From DATAUK01 sp036268295 (lineage in GTDB: Bacteria > Actinomycetota > Actinomycetes > JAFAQI01): DNA of 64,000 nucleotides. The stretch covers positions 62,001-126,000 of the forward strand of contig DATAUK010000047.1 in NCBI GenBank assembly GCA_036268295.1, written 5' to 3'. The first letter of the stretch is position 1, and every line of letters starts with the position of its first letter. Positions 48,884-57,657 of the stretch are shown here, in pieces. The notes beneath the pieces were generated by a model, which worked only from the letters and a program-made list of their open reading frames with translations, was not told the DNA's origin and ran no database searches. The translations under genes and the position numbers were made by a program.

Positions 48884-50740
48884 ATGACTGAGATCGTCAC
48901 AACCCCTGTCGAGCGCGTTGAGAACGTCGTCATCCGATTCGCCGGCGACTCCGGCGACGGGATGCAGCTCGCCGGGGACCGCTTCACTTCGGAGACCGCA
49001 GAGCTCGGCAACGATCTCTCGACGCTGCCGGACTTCCCGGCCGAGATCCGCGCACCAGCCGGCACCTTGCCCGGCGTCAGCGCCTTCCAGCTGCACTTCG
49101 GCGACCACGAGGTGCTCACGCCCGGCGACCACGCCGACGTGCTGGTGGCGATGAACCCGGCGGCGCTGAAATCCAATCTGCATCAGCTGCGCCGGGGCGC
49201 GACGATCATCGTCAACGCTGATGATTTCACCGCCCGCAACCTGCGCAAGGTCGGATACGCCGAGAATCCGCTCGACGACGGTTCGCTGTCCTCCTACGAC
49301 GTGCACGCGCTACCGCTGACCTCACTGACGGTCAAGGCGGTCGAGGACTCCGACATCGGCCGCAAGGACGCCGAGCGGGCGAAGAACATGTTCGCGCTCG
49401 GCATGTTGTCCTGGCTCTATAGCCGGCCGACACAGAGCACGATCGATTACCTCGAGCGAGCGTTCGCGAAACGACCCGAACTGGCCGCCGCGAACGTCGC
49501 GGCGCTGCGCGCCGGCTGGAACTTCGGCGAGACCACCGAGTCGTTCGTGGTCCGCTACGAGGTCCGTCCGGCCGAGATGCCCGACGGCCTGTATCGCACG
49601 ATCCGCGGCAACACCGCGCTGTCCTACGGCCTGATCGCCGCCGCCAAGCTGTCCGGATTGCAGCTGTTCCTCGGCTCATACCCGATCACGCCGGCATCGG
49701 ACGTGCTGCACGAGCTCGCCCGTCACAAGCAGTTCGGTGTCATCACCTTCCAGGCCGAGGACGAGATCGCCGGAGTCGGTGCCGCACTCGGTGCCGCGTT
49801 TGGAGGTTCCCTCGGCATCACCACGACCTCGGGGCCCGGTGTCGACCTGAAGGCCGAGACGGTCGGGCTCGCGGTGGCGCTCGAACTGCCGTTGGTCGTC
49901 TGCGACGTCCAACGGGCCGGCCCGTCGACCGGGATGCCGACCAAGACCGAGCAGACCGACCTGCTGCTTGCGATGTTCGGCCGTCATGGCGAGGCGCCGG
50001 TGCCGATCATCGCTGCGCAGTCGCCGGCCGACTGCTTCCACGCCGCGATCGAGGCGGTGCGCATCGCCACGACCTACCGCACGCCGGTCTACCTGCTCTC
50101 CGACGCCTACCTCGCGAATGGCAGCGAGCCGTGGCTGATCCCGAGCGTCGACGATCTGCCCGACCTGAGCGTGGAGTTCGCGACACCATCGGCGGACGGC
50201 ACGGCGTTCCAGCCCTACTCCCGCGATCCGGACACCCTCGCGCGCCCGTGGGCGATCCCCGGCACCGCCGGGCTCGAGCACCGGATCGGCGGGATCGAGA
50301 AGGCGAACGGCTCGGGCGACATCTCCTACGACCCGGCCAACCACGACACGATGGTGCGGCTGCGGCAGGCCAAGATCGACGGCATCGCCGCGAGCATCCC
50401 GCCGCTCGAGGTCGACGACCCGACCGGCGACGCCGACCTGCTCGTGCTCGGCTGGGGATCGACGTACGGGCCGATCGCCGCGGCAGTTCGGGCCGCCCGG
50501 ATGTCGGGCCGCAAGGTCGCGCGGGCCCACCTTCGCCACCTCAACCCGCTCCCGAGCAACACCGGCGACGTCCTGCACTCCTATCAGCAGGTGCTCGTGC
50601 CGGAGCTCAATCTCGGCCAGCTGGCCCTGCTGCTCCGCGGCAAGTTCCTGGTGGACATCGCGTCGTACTCCCAGCTGCGCGGTTTGCCGTTCCGCTCCGC
50701 GGACCTGCTCGAGGCAATCGAAGGAATGATCACGACGTGA
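48884..50740 (+). CDS. korA: 2-oxoacid:ferredoxin oxidoreductase, alpha (fused gamma-alpha) subunit KorA
   Basis: 618 residues from ATG 48884. The N-terminal gamma domain (about 15-200) begins IRFAGDSGDGMQLAGDRF. The alpha domain then shows GNTALSYGLIAAAKLSGLQ, SYPITPASDVLHELAR, TTTSGPGVDLKAETVGLA and RAGPSTGMPTKTEQTDLL. It pairs with the TPP/Fe-S subunit encoded 13 nt downstream. Mycobacterial KorAB decarboxylates 2-oxoglutarate to succinyl-CoA with ferredoxin as acceptor. 2-Oxoglutarate is the likely substrate here by family, but this is not proven. The 134-bp leader holds no hairpin that I can support. Confidence 0.95.
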   Translation: MTEIVTTPVERVENVVIRFAGDSGDGMQLAGDRFTSETAELGNDLSTLPDFPAEIRAPAGTLPGVSAFQLHFGDHEVLTPGDHADVLVAMNPAALKSNLHQLRRGATIIVNADDFTARNLRKVGYAENPLDDGSLSSYDVHALPLTSLTVKAVEDSDIGRKDAERAKNMFALGMLSWLYSRPTQSTIDYLERAFAKRPELAAANVAALRAGWNFGETTESFVVRYEVRPAEMPDGLYRTIRGNTALSYGLIAAAKLSGLQLFLGSYPITPASDVLHELARHKQFGVITFQAEDEIAGVGAALGAAFGGSLGITTTSGPGVDLKAETVGLAVALELPLVVCDVQRAGPSTGMPTKTEQTDLLLAMFGRHGEAPVPIIAAQSPADCFHAAIEAVRIATTYRTPVYLLSDAYLANGSEPWLIPSVDDLPDLSVEFATPSADGTAFQPYSRDPDTLARPWAIPGTAGLEHRIGGIEKANGSGDISYDPANHDTMVRLRQAKIDGIAASIPPLEVDDPTGDADLLVLGWGSTYGPIAAAVRAARMSGRKVARAHLRHLNPLPSNTGDVLHSYQQVLVPELNLGQLALLLRGKFLVDIASYSQLRGLPFRSADLLEAIEGMITT

Positions 50741-50753
50741 GAGCGCACCGACC

Positions 50754-51824
50754 ATGACCGAACCCGTTCTGCTGCCGATGCCGAGGCACGGCCTCGACCT
50801 GGTGCCGCTGGCCGACGCGCCGGCGACCAAGAAGGAGTTCACCTCTGACCAGGAGGTGCGCTGGTGCCCGGGGTGTGGCGACTACGCCATCCTGGCCGCG
50901 ATCCAGAGCTTCATGCCGACCCTCGGGATCCGCCGCGAGAACATGGTCGTGGTCTCCGGCATCGGCTGCGCGGCACGGCTGCCCTATTACCTCGACACCT
51001 ACGGAATGCACTCGATCCACGGCCGAGCCCCGGCCATCGCGACCGGCATCGCGATCACCCGGCCCGACCTGTCGGTGTGGGTCGTCGGCGGCGACGGCGA
51101 CCTGCTCTCGATCGGCGGCAACCACCTGCTGCATGCCCTCCGCCGCAACGTCAACCTGAAGATCCTGTTGTTCAACAACCGGATCTACGGCCTGACCAAG
51201 GGGCAGTACTCCCCCACGTCCGAGGTCGGCAAGCAGACCAAGTCGACGCCGATGGGCTCGGTCGACCGGCCGCTCAACCCGGTGTCGATCGCGCTGGGCG
51301 CCGAGGCGACGTTCGTCGCGCGCACCATCGACTCCGACCGCAAGCACCTGACCGCGGTGCTGCAGGCCGCGGCCGAGCATCGCGGCACCGCGTTCGTCGA
51401 GATCTTCCAGAACTGCGACATCTACAACGACGGCGCGTTCGACGTCCTCAAGGATGCCGAGAGCCGCGAACAGTCGGTGGTGTGGCTCGAAGCCGGTGAG
51501 CCGGTGCGGTTCGGAGCCGAGGCCAGCAAGGGAGTGCGGGTGTCCTCGCGCGGCTCACTGGAAGTGGTCGATGTGGCAGACGTCGGCGCGGACTCGCTGC
51601 TCGTCCACGATCCGCAGGCCGATGGCCCCGAGCTGGCATTTGCGCTGTCGCGCCTCGGAAACGTCGACGGCGGCGTCACCCCGCTCGGGATCTTCCGATC
51701 GATCGATCGGCCGGCCTACGACGATGGCGCCCGCGACCAGGTCGCGCAGGCTCGATCTGCGAAGGGCAACGGTGACCTTCAAGCGCTGCTGAACTCGGGC
51801 GATACGTGGCGGATCGGCGGCTGA
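50754..51824 (+). CDS. korB: 2-oxoacid:ferredoxin oxidoreductase, beta (TPP) subunit KorB
   Basis: 356 residues from ATG 50754. A 4Fe-4S Cys motif begins at VRWCPGCGDYAI, with more Cys in SGIGCAARLP. TPP binding is shown by VVGGDGDLLSIGGNHLLHAL followed by LFNNRIYGLTKGQYSPTS, and CDIYNDGAFD lies further on. It forms the catalytic heterodimer with KorA just upstream. The partner ferredoxin is not in the window. Length and motifs are normal for the actinobacterial form. Confidence 0.96.
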   Translation: MTEPVLLPMPRHGLDLVPLADAPATKKEFTSDQEVRWCPGCGDYAILAAIQSFMPTLGIRRENMVVVSGIGCAARLPYYLDTYGMHSIHGRAPAIATGIAITRPDLSVWVVGGDGDLLSIGGNHLLHALRRNVNLKILLFNNRIYGLTKGQYSPTSEVGKQTKSTPMGSVDRPLNPVSIALGAEATFVARTIDSDRKHLTAVLQAAAEHRGTAFVEIFQNCDIYNDGAFDVLKDAESREQSVVWLEAGEPVRFGAEASKGVRVSSRGSLEVVDVADVGADSLLVHDPQADGPELAFALSRLGNVDGGVTPLGIFRSIDRPAYDDGARDQVAQARSAKGNGDLQALLNSGDTWRIGG

Positions 51825-51850
51825 TGTCGCTGCGGATCGAAGACTGACCG

Positions 51851-53098
51851 CTACTGCTGAGTCGGATTCGCGACTCGAGTGAGGAACAGCGGCGTGTGCG
51901 TCGCGGTGTCCTCGACGAGGAGCAGGAACGGCCGGTCGAAGGTGACGGTCTTCGGCTGCGCCCGCAACGCGAGCGTCGTGACGCCGATGCCGGTTGCCGC
52001 GGCCGCTTTGGTGCCTTGCTGGTCGACCTTCATCACGACCTTCTGCACGACCTCCGTGATCTGGTCGTCGTCCTTGCCGAGGCCGGAGAAGTCACCCTCC
52101 AGCGGCAGACCCAGATTCGCCAGTACGTCGGTCAGCGGCAGCGTCTGCGACAGGCTGAGCTTGGGCAGGACGACAGCCGCATTTGTCGACGGGCCGCTCG
52201 TCAGCGACTGGTAGGTCGCGGGTTGCGGCGTCACGCAGCCGGTCGACGCCGGTGGGAGCAGCGCGACTGCCTGCAGGTTGCCGGCGTAGGGCAGGGTGAC
52301 CGACTGCCAGCCGGCCGCGGTCCGGCTCGCGAACTCCGCCTGCTGGTTCTGCATCATCGATGCCGAGACGGTCCCGCCGGCACCGGTGTGAAACGGAGCG
52401 GGCCGGGTCGAGGTGAACGGCTGGCGCCATTTGGCGTTGAGCAGGATCGCGTTCGCCAGCACGGTCCGTGTCGTCGGGTCGAGTGGGTGGTCGAACAGCG
52501 TCGGGATCATCGCCTTGGTGTCATGACTGACGACCGCATTGATCGCGTTGGTGGCAGCGGGCTCGTGTCCGAAATTCAGCTGCCGGAGATCGGCGCCGTA
52601 CGCCGTACGCAGGTCATTGAGTGCCTTCGCGGTCGGCGACAGACCGGTCTGCTCAAAGACATGGTTGGTGACGGTGACCTGCGGCACCGTTGCGAGCGCG
52701 GCCGACTGGTCGTGCAGCGCCGCAACCACCGCCGGACTCCAGGCCGGCAGGTCGAGCAGCCGGCCGATCGCCGCCTGGGTTGGTCCGGCCGAGCCGGCAT
52801 CGAGCATCCCGAGCGCCTCCGCCGCGCTCGCCGGCGACAACGTCAGGTTCCGCTTCGGTGCCGCCGAGCACAACGCGCGGAACAGCGAGAAGCCGAATAC
52901 GGTGTCGTCGGCGCCGATTTGGCTGGCGCTGGTCGAACCGGGATGCAACGGCTCGACCTTGCCCAACAGGACTGCCGAACCGGCCAAGTGGGGCGAGGTT
53001 GCGCCGCCAGAGCCGGCTGAGCCGGCGGCACAACCGGCCAGTGCGCCCAACGTTGCCACCGCCGCAACGGCAGCCGCGGCACTTCGCCTGGAGGTCAT
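51851..53098 (-). CDS. Serpin-family protease inhibitor, predicted lipoprotein
   Basis: 415 residues from ATG 53098. GTG 53101 is equally placed behind AAAGGTGA. The lipobox LGALAGC (Cys23 or so) predicts attachment to the outer face of the membrane. The serpin core shows FSLFRALC, NLTLSPASAAEALGMLDAGS, NAILLNAKWRQPF, the hinge QQGTKAAAATGIGVTTLALR and the C-terminal FDRPFLLLVEDTATHTPLFL. The small-residue hinge is typical of inhibitory serpins. Counting from it puts P1-P1' at Leu-Ala (TTL|AL), which suggests chymotrypsin- or elastase-like targets. Bacterial serpins are uncommon. It converges on korB with 26 bp between. Confidence 0.88.
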   Translation of the reverse strand: MTSRRSAAAAVAAVATLGALAGCAAGSAGSGGATSPHLAGSAVLLGKVEPLHPGSTSASQIGADDTVFGFSLFRALCSAAPKRNLTLSPASAAEALGMLDAGSAGPTQAAIGRLLDLPAWSPAVVAALHDQSAALATVPQVTVTNHVFEQTGLSPTAKALNDLRTAYGADLRQLNFGHEPAATNAINAVVSHDTKAMIPTLFDHPLDPTTRTVLANAILLNAKWRQPFTSTRPAPFHTGAGGTVSASMMQNQQAEFASRTAAGWQSVTLPYAGNLQAVALLPPASTGCVTPQPATYQSLTSGPSTNAAVVLPKLSLSQTLPLTDVLANLGLPLEGDFSGLGKDDDQITEVVQKVVMKVDQQGTKAAAATGIGVTTLALRAQPKTVTFDRPFLLLVEDTATHTPLFLTRVANPTQQ

Positions 53099-53230
53099 CA
53101 CGAGCAGATCACCTTTCGATAGACTCCCTGATTGGACGCACCGAGGCCCGGCCTGGTTCGGGTCATCGTCGGTGGGTTCTGGCAGAATCACCTGACCGGA
53201 CAGCAGTTATCCACTGGCGAGGAGTACGGC

Positions 53231-54025
53231 GTGGCCGAGTCTCGCGCCAGGCGCGGATTCGCGGCGCTCCGAGCCGTCCGGGCACCGCGCTGGTGGCAGG
53301 AGATCGGCTTCATCGCGATCGTCTACTACCTGTACTCGCTGGTGCGCAACGCGGTGCCGAGCCACGAGACCGGCGCCTTCGACCGCGCGAAGACGCTGCT
53401 GTCGTTCGAGACCCGGCTGCACTTCAATATCGAGCTGTCGCTGAACAGGCTCGTTGCCGGCCACGTCTGGCTCGCCTACATCTGCGACTACTTCTACGCG
53501 ACGCTGCACTTCATCGTCACGATCGGTGTGCTGATCTGGCTCTATCGCAAGCACCCGCTGCACTATCGTGCCATCCGCTCGGTGCTGATTTTCACGAACC
53601 TGATCGCACTCGTCGGGTTCTGGTTCGTCTCGGTGGCACCGCCTCGGTTGCTCGGTGGCTACGTCGACACGGTCGTGCAGTTCCACACCTGGGGCTCGTT
53701 CGCCTCGCCGGGCCTTGCCAAGGAGTCCAACCAGTTCGCAGCGATGCCCTCGCTGCACATCGGCTGGTCGTTGTGGTGTGCTTTCGCGATCGTCGCACTG
53801 GCCAAGCGCCGCTGGGTCAGGATCCTGGGCGCGCTCTACCCACTGGCCACCACCTTTGTGATCCTGGGCACGGCGAATCACTACGTGCTGGATGCGCTCG
53901 CGGGTGCCGCGACCCTGCTCCTCGCTGTGGGGATCGAACGGCTGGTCGCGGCCCGCCCGATCTACGTCCGTGGCGCCTTCGACCTGCCGACTCTTGCTCC
54001 CGACCGTGAGCTCGTGACGGTCTAG
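53231..54025 (+). CDS. PAP2-superfamily membrane phosphatase/transferase (Aur1/Ipt1-like)
   Basis: 264 residues from GTG 53231, with GAGGAG at 53219-53224. A longer frame from TTG 53132 is less likely. About six TM helices are present. The PAP2 motifs are AMPSLHIGWSLW (C2, Ser-x-His) and GTANHYVLDALAGA (C3). The classical KxxxxxxRP motif is replaced by VAPPRLLG, as in the inositolphosphotransferase-like subgroup. It probably acts on a lipid phosphate or phosphoinositol at the outer face of the membrane. Confidence 0.88.
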   Translation: MAESRARRGFAALRAVRAPRWWQEIGFIAIVYYLYSLVRNAVPSHETGAFDRAKTLLSFETRLHFNIELSLNRLVAGHVWLAYICDYFYATLHFIVTIGVLIWLYRKHPLHYRAIRSVLIFTNLIALVGFWFVSVAPPRLLGGYVDTVVQFHTWGSFASPGLAKESNQFAAMPSLHIGWSLWCAFAIVALAKRRWVRILGALYPLATTFVILGTANHYVLDALAGAATLLLAVGIERLVAARPIYVRGAFDLPTLAPDRELVTV

Positions 54026-54046
54026 CGGTCGCTAGACTCCGGCGCC

Positions 54047-54850
54047 ATGAACGCGGGAGTCGAACGGGGCTACCTGCCGGTGAACGGCCTGGAGCTCTAC
54101 TGGGAGCGGCGCGGGAGCAGCGGCATCCCGCTGCTTGTTCTCGGCGGCGGCTACAACACCTCCTCGCTGATCGCCCCGCTGCTCGACGAGCTCGCGGTGA
54201 GCCGTCAGGTCGTAACGCTGGACCTGCAGGGTCACGGCCACACTCGCGACATCGACCGGCCGTTCAGCTGGGACGCGCTGGCCGACGACGTCGCCGGCTA
54301 CCTCGGTGACGGCCAGGTCGACCTACTCGGCTGCTCGCTCGGCGGCGGGGTTGCGCTGCGCTGTGCGATCCGCCATCCGCAAGCGGTACGTCGGCTCGCG
54401 ATGGTCTCGGCGCCGGCGTACCGGCGGGCATGGATGCGCGACACCCTCGACGGCTTCGACGCGATGAACCGCACGAGCTCGGCGTTTCTGCTGGAGTCAC
54501 CGATGTTCGAGGCCTGGCAGGCCGTCGCTCCCGAGCCCGATCCGGAAGGCTTCCTTCGGCTGATCGACCGGACCGGCGAGCTGCTGCGCTCGGACTACGA
54601 CTGGCGCGACGAGGTGCGGGACCTCGGCATGCCGGTTCTGCTGGCATTCGCCGACCGCGACGCGATCCCGACCTCGCACCTCGCAGAGTTCTTTGCGCTC
54701 CTCGGCGGTGGCACCGCCGACCCGGGCTGGAACTCCTCCGAACCGCCGTGGCGTCAGCTTGCCGTCCTGCCGGGCCGCACGCACTACGACGTGTTCGCCT
54801 CGGCCGCGCTGCCGCCGATCATCGACGCGTTCCTGCGGCTTACCGGCTAG
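54047..54850 (+). CDS. Alpha/beta hydrolase
   Basis: 267 residues from ATG 54047, 21 nt after the PAP2 stop. The alpha/beta fold has LLVLGGGYNTSSLIAPLLDE, VVTLDLQGHGHTRD, the nucleophile elbow LLGCSLGGGVAL (Ser), ADRDAIPTSH (Asp) and PGRTHYDVF (His). A complete triad is visible. The substrate is unknown; esterase, lactonase and haloperoxidase-like roles are all possible. It converges on the fibronectin-III-like protein gene, with a 4-nt overlap at 54847-54850. Confidence 0.9.
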   Translation: MNAGVERGYLPVNGLELYWERRGSSGIPLLVLGGGYNTSSLIAPLLDELAVSRQVVTLDLQGHGHTRDIDRPFSWDALADDVAGYLGDGQVDLLGCSLGGGVALRCAIRHPQAVRRLAMVSAPAYRRAWMRDTLDGFDAMNRTSSAFLLESPMFEAWQAVAPEPDPEGFLRLIDRTGELLRSDYDWRDEVRDLGMPVLLAFADRDAIPTSHLAEFFALLGGGTADPGWNSSEPPWRQLAVLPGRTHYDVFASAALPPIIDAFLRLTG

Positions 54851-56112
54851 ACACCCACCCGCCGCTTTGACCAAGACCCGTAGCCGGCCTTCGACTTGGC
54901 TCGGATCTGGCAGCGATAGTGCACGCCGGCGGCTAACCGCCGGTCGAGCAGCGGCGAGTTCTTCCCGGCTGCCTTGCGGGTCGTGTGATGAGCCGCCACA
55001 CACCGCGCCTGGTAGCCGGTGATCCGCGAGCCACGCGCCTTCGAGTGATGGAAGCTCAGGTGGACCCGATGCGTCGTACGACGCGCCTTGAGCGCTGACG
55101 GCCGGGTCGGGGTGATCGTGCCGCGCTTGACCCGCAGCACCCGGCGCTTGGTCGCCTGGTGCGCGTTGATCGAGTTGGTACCGATCCGGCCGCGGAAATG
55201 CGGATCAGTGCCGACCGGGAAGGTGATCCCGGTAGCGTCGACCTCGGTCGAGATGTCGCCAGGTGTCACGGCGACGGTGCCGGCGCCATCGCCGAGCGAG
55301 GTCGCCAGCCCGGCCGGGTCGAGCGTGCTCGGGTCATCGATCCCCATGTCCTCGAGGAACCGATTCGGCAAGATCACGTGATAGAAGCCGTGGAAGACCG
55401 CGCCGGTCGCCAACAGGCGGGAGTTGGTCAGCGGTGCGGTGATCTGCAGCGGATCGCCGCTGATCTGCGGCGGGATCGAAGTCTCCTCGACGTTGGTCCA
55501 GGCGTCGAGCCCCCAGAAGTCGCTCCACTGGCTCTGCTCGCTCCACTGCTGGAAGTCGCTGACGTTGCCCTGGAACGCGGTGATGTCCTGGCCGGCCTGG
55601 TCAGGACAGGTCTCCGGCGTGACCGGCTGGCATTCCTCGTTCACACCCATCGTCACGACCGTGCCGGTGATCGTGACGTAGTAAGTGCCATCGCCGTTGT
55701 CCTCGCGGTCGACGGCCACGTGATCGGCGTACGTCGAGGTCACCCACGGCAGTAGCTCGTTGCCGAGCTCGAGGGTGATCGACCACTGGTGGCCGGCTTC
55801 CGCGTCGCCCATTGTGGCGTAGCTTCCGCCGGCGCCGGGCTTGTCCACGGACCAGTCAATTTGAGTGGCCCCGTCGAGGACGAACATCGACGCGGACACA
55901 TCCCAGGTCCCGCCCGAGCTGAGGAGAGTGTCGTCGCGGGTGACGGCACCGATGCAAGGCGCGGCCGCCGGTGCGTTACAGAACGGCAGCGCTGTCGACG
56001 CGATCGTGGCCCGCGCCGGGCTCGCCGGTGCCGCCGCCGCGTTGAGCGTCGGCAGTACGAGACCAATGGCCGCGGCGGTCGTGAAAACGGTCAGGACAAC
56101 ACGTCGAATCAT
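54847..56112 (-). CDS. Secreted protein of unknown function with C-terminal fibronectin-III-like domain
   Basis: 421 residues from ATG 56112, preceded by GGGGGGAAG. A signal peptide (IRRVVLTVFTTAAAIGLVLP) is followed by two Cys in LPFCNAPAAAPCIGA and a beta-rich, acidic, Trp-rich middle (FQQWSEQSQWSDFWGLDAW). I do not recognise a family there. Residues about 330-421 look like an FnIII domain: LKARRTTHRVHLSF, ITGYQARCVAA, YRCQIRAKSKAGYGSW. The tail is strongly basic, unlike the acidic middle. Extracellular binding is plausible; no enzyme motif is seen. Confidence 0.8.
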   Translation of the reverse strand: MIRRVVLTVFTTAAAIGLVLPTLNAAAAPASPARATIASTALPFCNAPAAAPCIGAVTRDDTLLSSGGTWDVSASMFVLDGATQIDWSVDKPGAGGSYATMGDAEAGHQWSITLELGNELLPWVTSTYADHVAVDREDNGDGTYYVTITGTVVTMGVNEECQPVTPETCPDQAGQDITAFQGNVSDFQQWSEQSQWSDFWGLDAWTNVEETSIPPQISGDPLQITAPLTNSRLLATGAVFHGFYHVILPNRFLEDMGIDDPSTLDPAGLATSLGDGAGTVAVTPGDISTEVDATGITFPVGTDPHFRGRIGTNSINAHQATKRRVLRVKRGTITPTRPSALKARRTTHRVHLSFHHSKARGSRITGYQARCVAAHHTTRKAAGKNSPLLDRRLAAGVHYRCQIRAKSKAGYGSWSKRRVGV

Positions 56113-56145
56113 GACTTCCCCCCAGGTTGTCGTTACCGACAATAC

Positions 56146-57657
56146 TCAGGGAAGCCGCCATACCGCATGCAGTCGATGCGTCCCCGAGGAGCGCAGCGCC
56201 AGATTGACGTCGCCGTCTGATGCGCGGGTCACCACTCCGCCGTTCACCACGAGGTACGGCGACCAGTGCATCCGCACCGCATACGAGCCGGCGACCGGCA
56301 CGTGCACCGTCAGGCCGGTGTCACTGGTGGACACCACCTGGGCCGGTGCCGCGATGATCGGGTCGGGTGAGGCAACGGCGTACAACTGCCAGTGCGCGCT
56401 GCTCCAAATCCGATGCAGATAGGGCAGCCCCTTGGCGATCAGCGCGCTCTCGCGCCTCGACCCATAATCGAGCTTCACGCCGACAGCGACCGCCACGGCT
56501 TCGACCGCGTTGGTGTTGAGGAACTGGCGATAGCTCGCCGCGGTCAGCGGTGCCTGACCGTAGAAGATCGGGTTGCGCGTCTCGTCGGTCTGCCGCTCCC
56601 AGCCCCGGGCGAGCGCGACCCGCGGCAGCAGAAACGTCGAGGGCCAATGCGTTGCGGTGTCGACGATCTCGACCCGGTGATCGACCACCGCGGGGTCGGT
56701 TGCGAGGCGACTGCGAAGCGGCGCGACGAACGACGCCGAGGTGTCGTCGACCCCGATCTGGCCCACGTCGTAGCCCAGTTGCGTGACCGGCGAGACGGCG
56801 GCCAGCGCCACGACCGCGCCGAGCTGCCAGCGTTGCAACCGGACCGCGGCAACCAGCGTCGGGACCGCCGCCAGCACGGTGAGCCGCAGCACGTTCGAGC
56901 CGACCGCGGAGTGCACGAAGTAGACGCCGGTCATGGTCACGATCGTGACGCCGGCGGCGACCCGCACCCGCCGGCCCACCGGCGAGAGCCCAACGACGGC
57001 CGCGGTGCCGACCGCAAGCAGGAAGGACGCGTCGCTGAACGGCTGATAGCCACCCACGTCACCACGAGCCAGAATCGCCAGCCCGCCGAACGTCACGACA
57101 ACACCCGCGGCTGCGGTGGCAGCGGCTCGGCGCCGCGGCTCGTCGGCGATCACGAGGGCTACGACGACGACCAGCAGCAGAAAGCCGGCAACCGGGCTCG
57201 CGGCCGCGGTCACGATCGCGAGCAGGACGGCGACGAGCCGCCGGTTCCGCTCGATCGCTAGCAGGGTGGCGAGCGCGACGACTGCTCCGACCGCGAACGT
57301 CGTGCGGCCCGAGAAGACGTCGAGGTACGCCGCCACCACAAACGCACCAGCACCGAGGGACGGCCGAAGCGAGTCGCGCAGCAGCGGTAACACCACCAGC
57401 GCGGTCGCCACGATCGACAGTGCGCCGAGCCAGACCGCGCCGAACAACCCGAGCAGCGGCGGCGTGACAAGGCTGTAGCTGGTGGTGGTGATGCCGCCGT
57501 ACCAGCCGGCCCAGTAGGGCACGAAGCCGCTGCGGCGGAACAGGTCCGCCCGTGCGGTCTGGGCCGACAGGTCGGTGGTGTGCGGCGTCGCGACCAGATA
57601 CAGCGCGGCCAGCGCAACGGACAGCGCCACAACGTAGAGCGCGGGGCGGCTTCTCAC
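56146..57657 (-). CDS. Polytopic membrane protein of unknown function with extracytoplasmic C-terminal domain
   Basis: 503 residues from GTG 57657, which overlaps the glnE stop (GTGA). The first roughly 330 residues hold about ten TM helices (for example RPALYVVALSVALAALYLVA). The remaining 170 form a soluble domain with HWPSTFLLPRVALARGWERQ, YRQFLNTNAVEAVAVAVGVK and a beta-rich end. The layout resembles lipid-linked glycosyltransferases (GT-C-like), but the expected acidic loop motif is not clear, so I leave it unnamed. It is coupled to glnE by overlap only. Confidence 0.75.
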   Translation of the reverse strand: MRSRPALYVVALSVALAALYLVATPHTTDLSAQTARADLFRRSGFVPYWAGWYGGITTTSYSLVTPPLLGLFGAVWLGALSIVATALVVLPLLRDSLRPSLGAGAFVVAAYLDVFSGRTTFAVGAVVALATLLAIERNRRLVAVLLAIVTAAASPVAGFLLLVVVVALVIADEPRRRAAATAAAGVVVTFGGLAILARGDVGGYQPFSDASFLLAVGTAAVVGLSPVGRRVRVAAGVTIVTMTGVYFVHSAVGSNVLRLTVLAAVPTLVAAVRLQRWQLGAVVALAAVSPVTQLGYDVGQIGVDDTSASFVAPLRSRLATDPAVVDHRVEIVDTATHWPSTFLLPRVALARGWERQTDETRNPIFYGQAPLTAASYRQFLNTNAVEAVAVAVGVKLDYGSRRESALIAKGLPYLHRIWSSAHWQLYAVASPDPIIAAPAQVVSTSDTGLTVHVPVAGSYAVRMHWSPYLVVNGGVVTRASDGDVNLALRSSGTHRLHAVWRLP

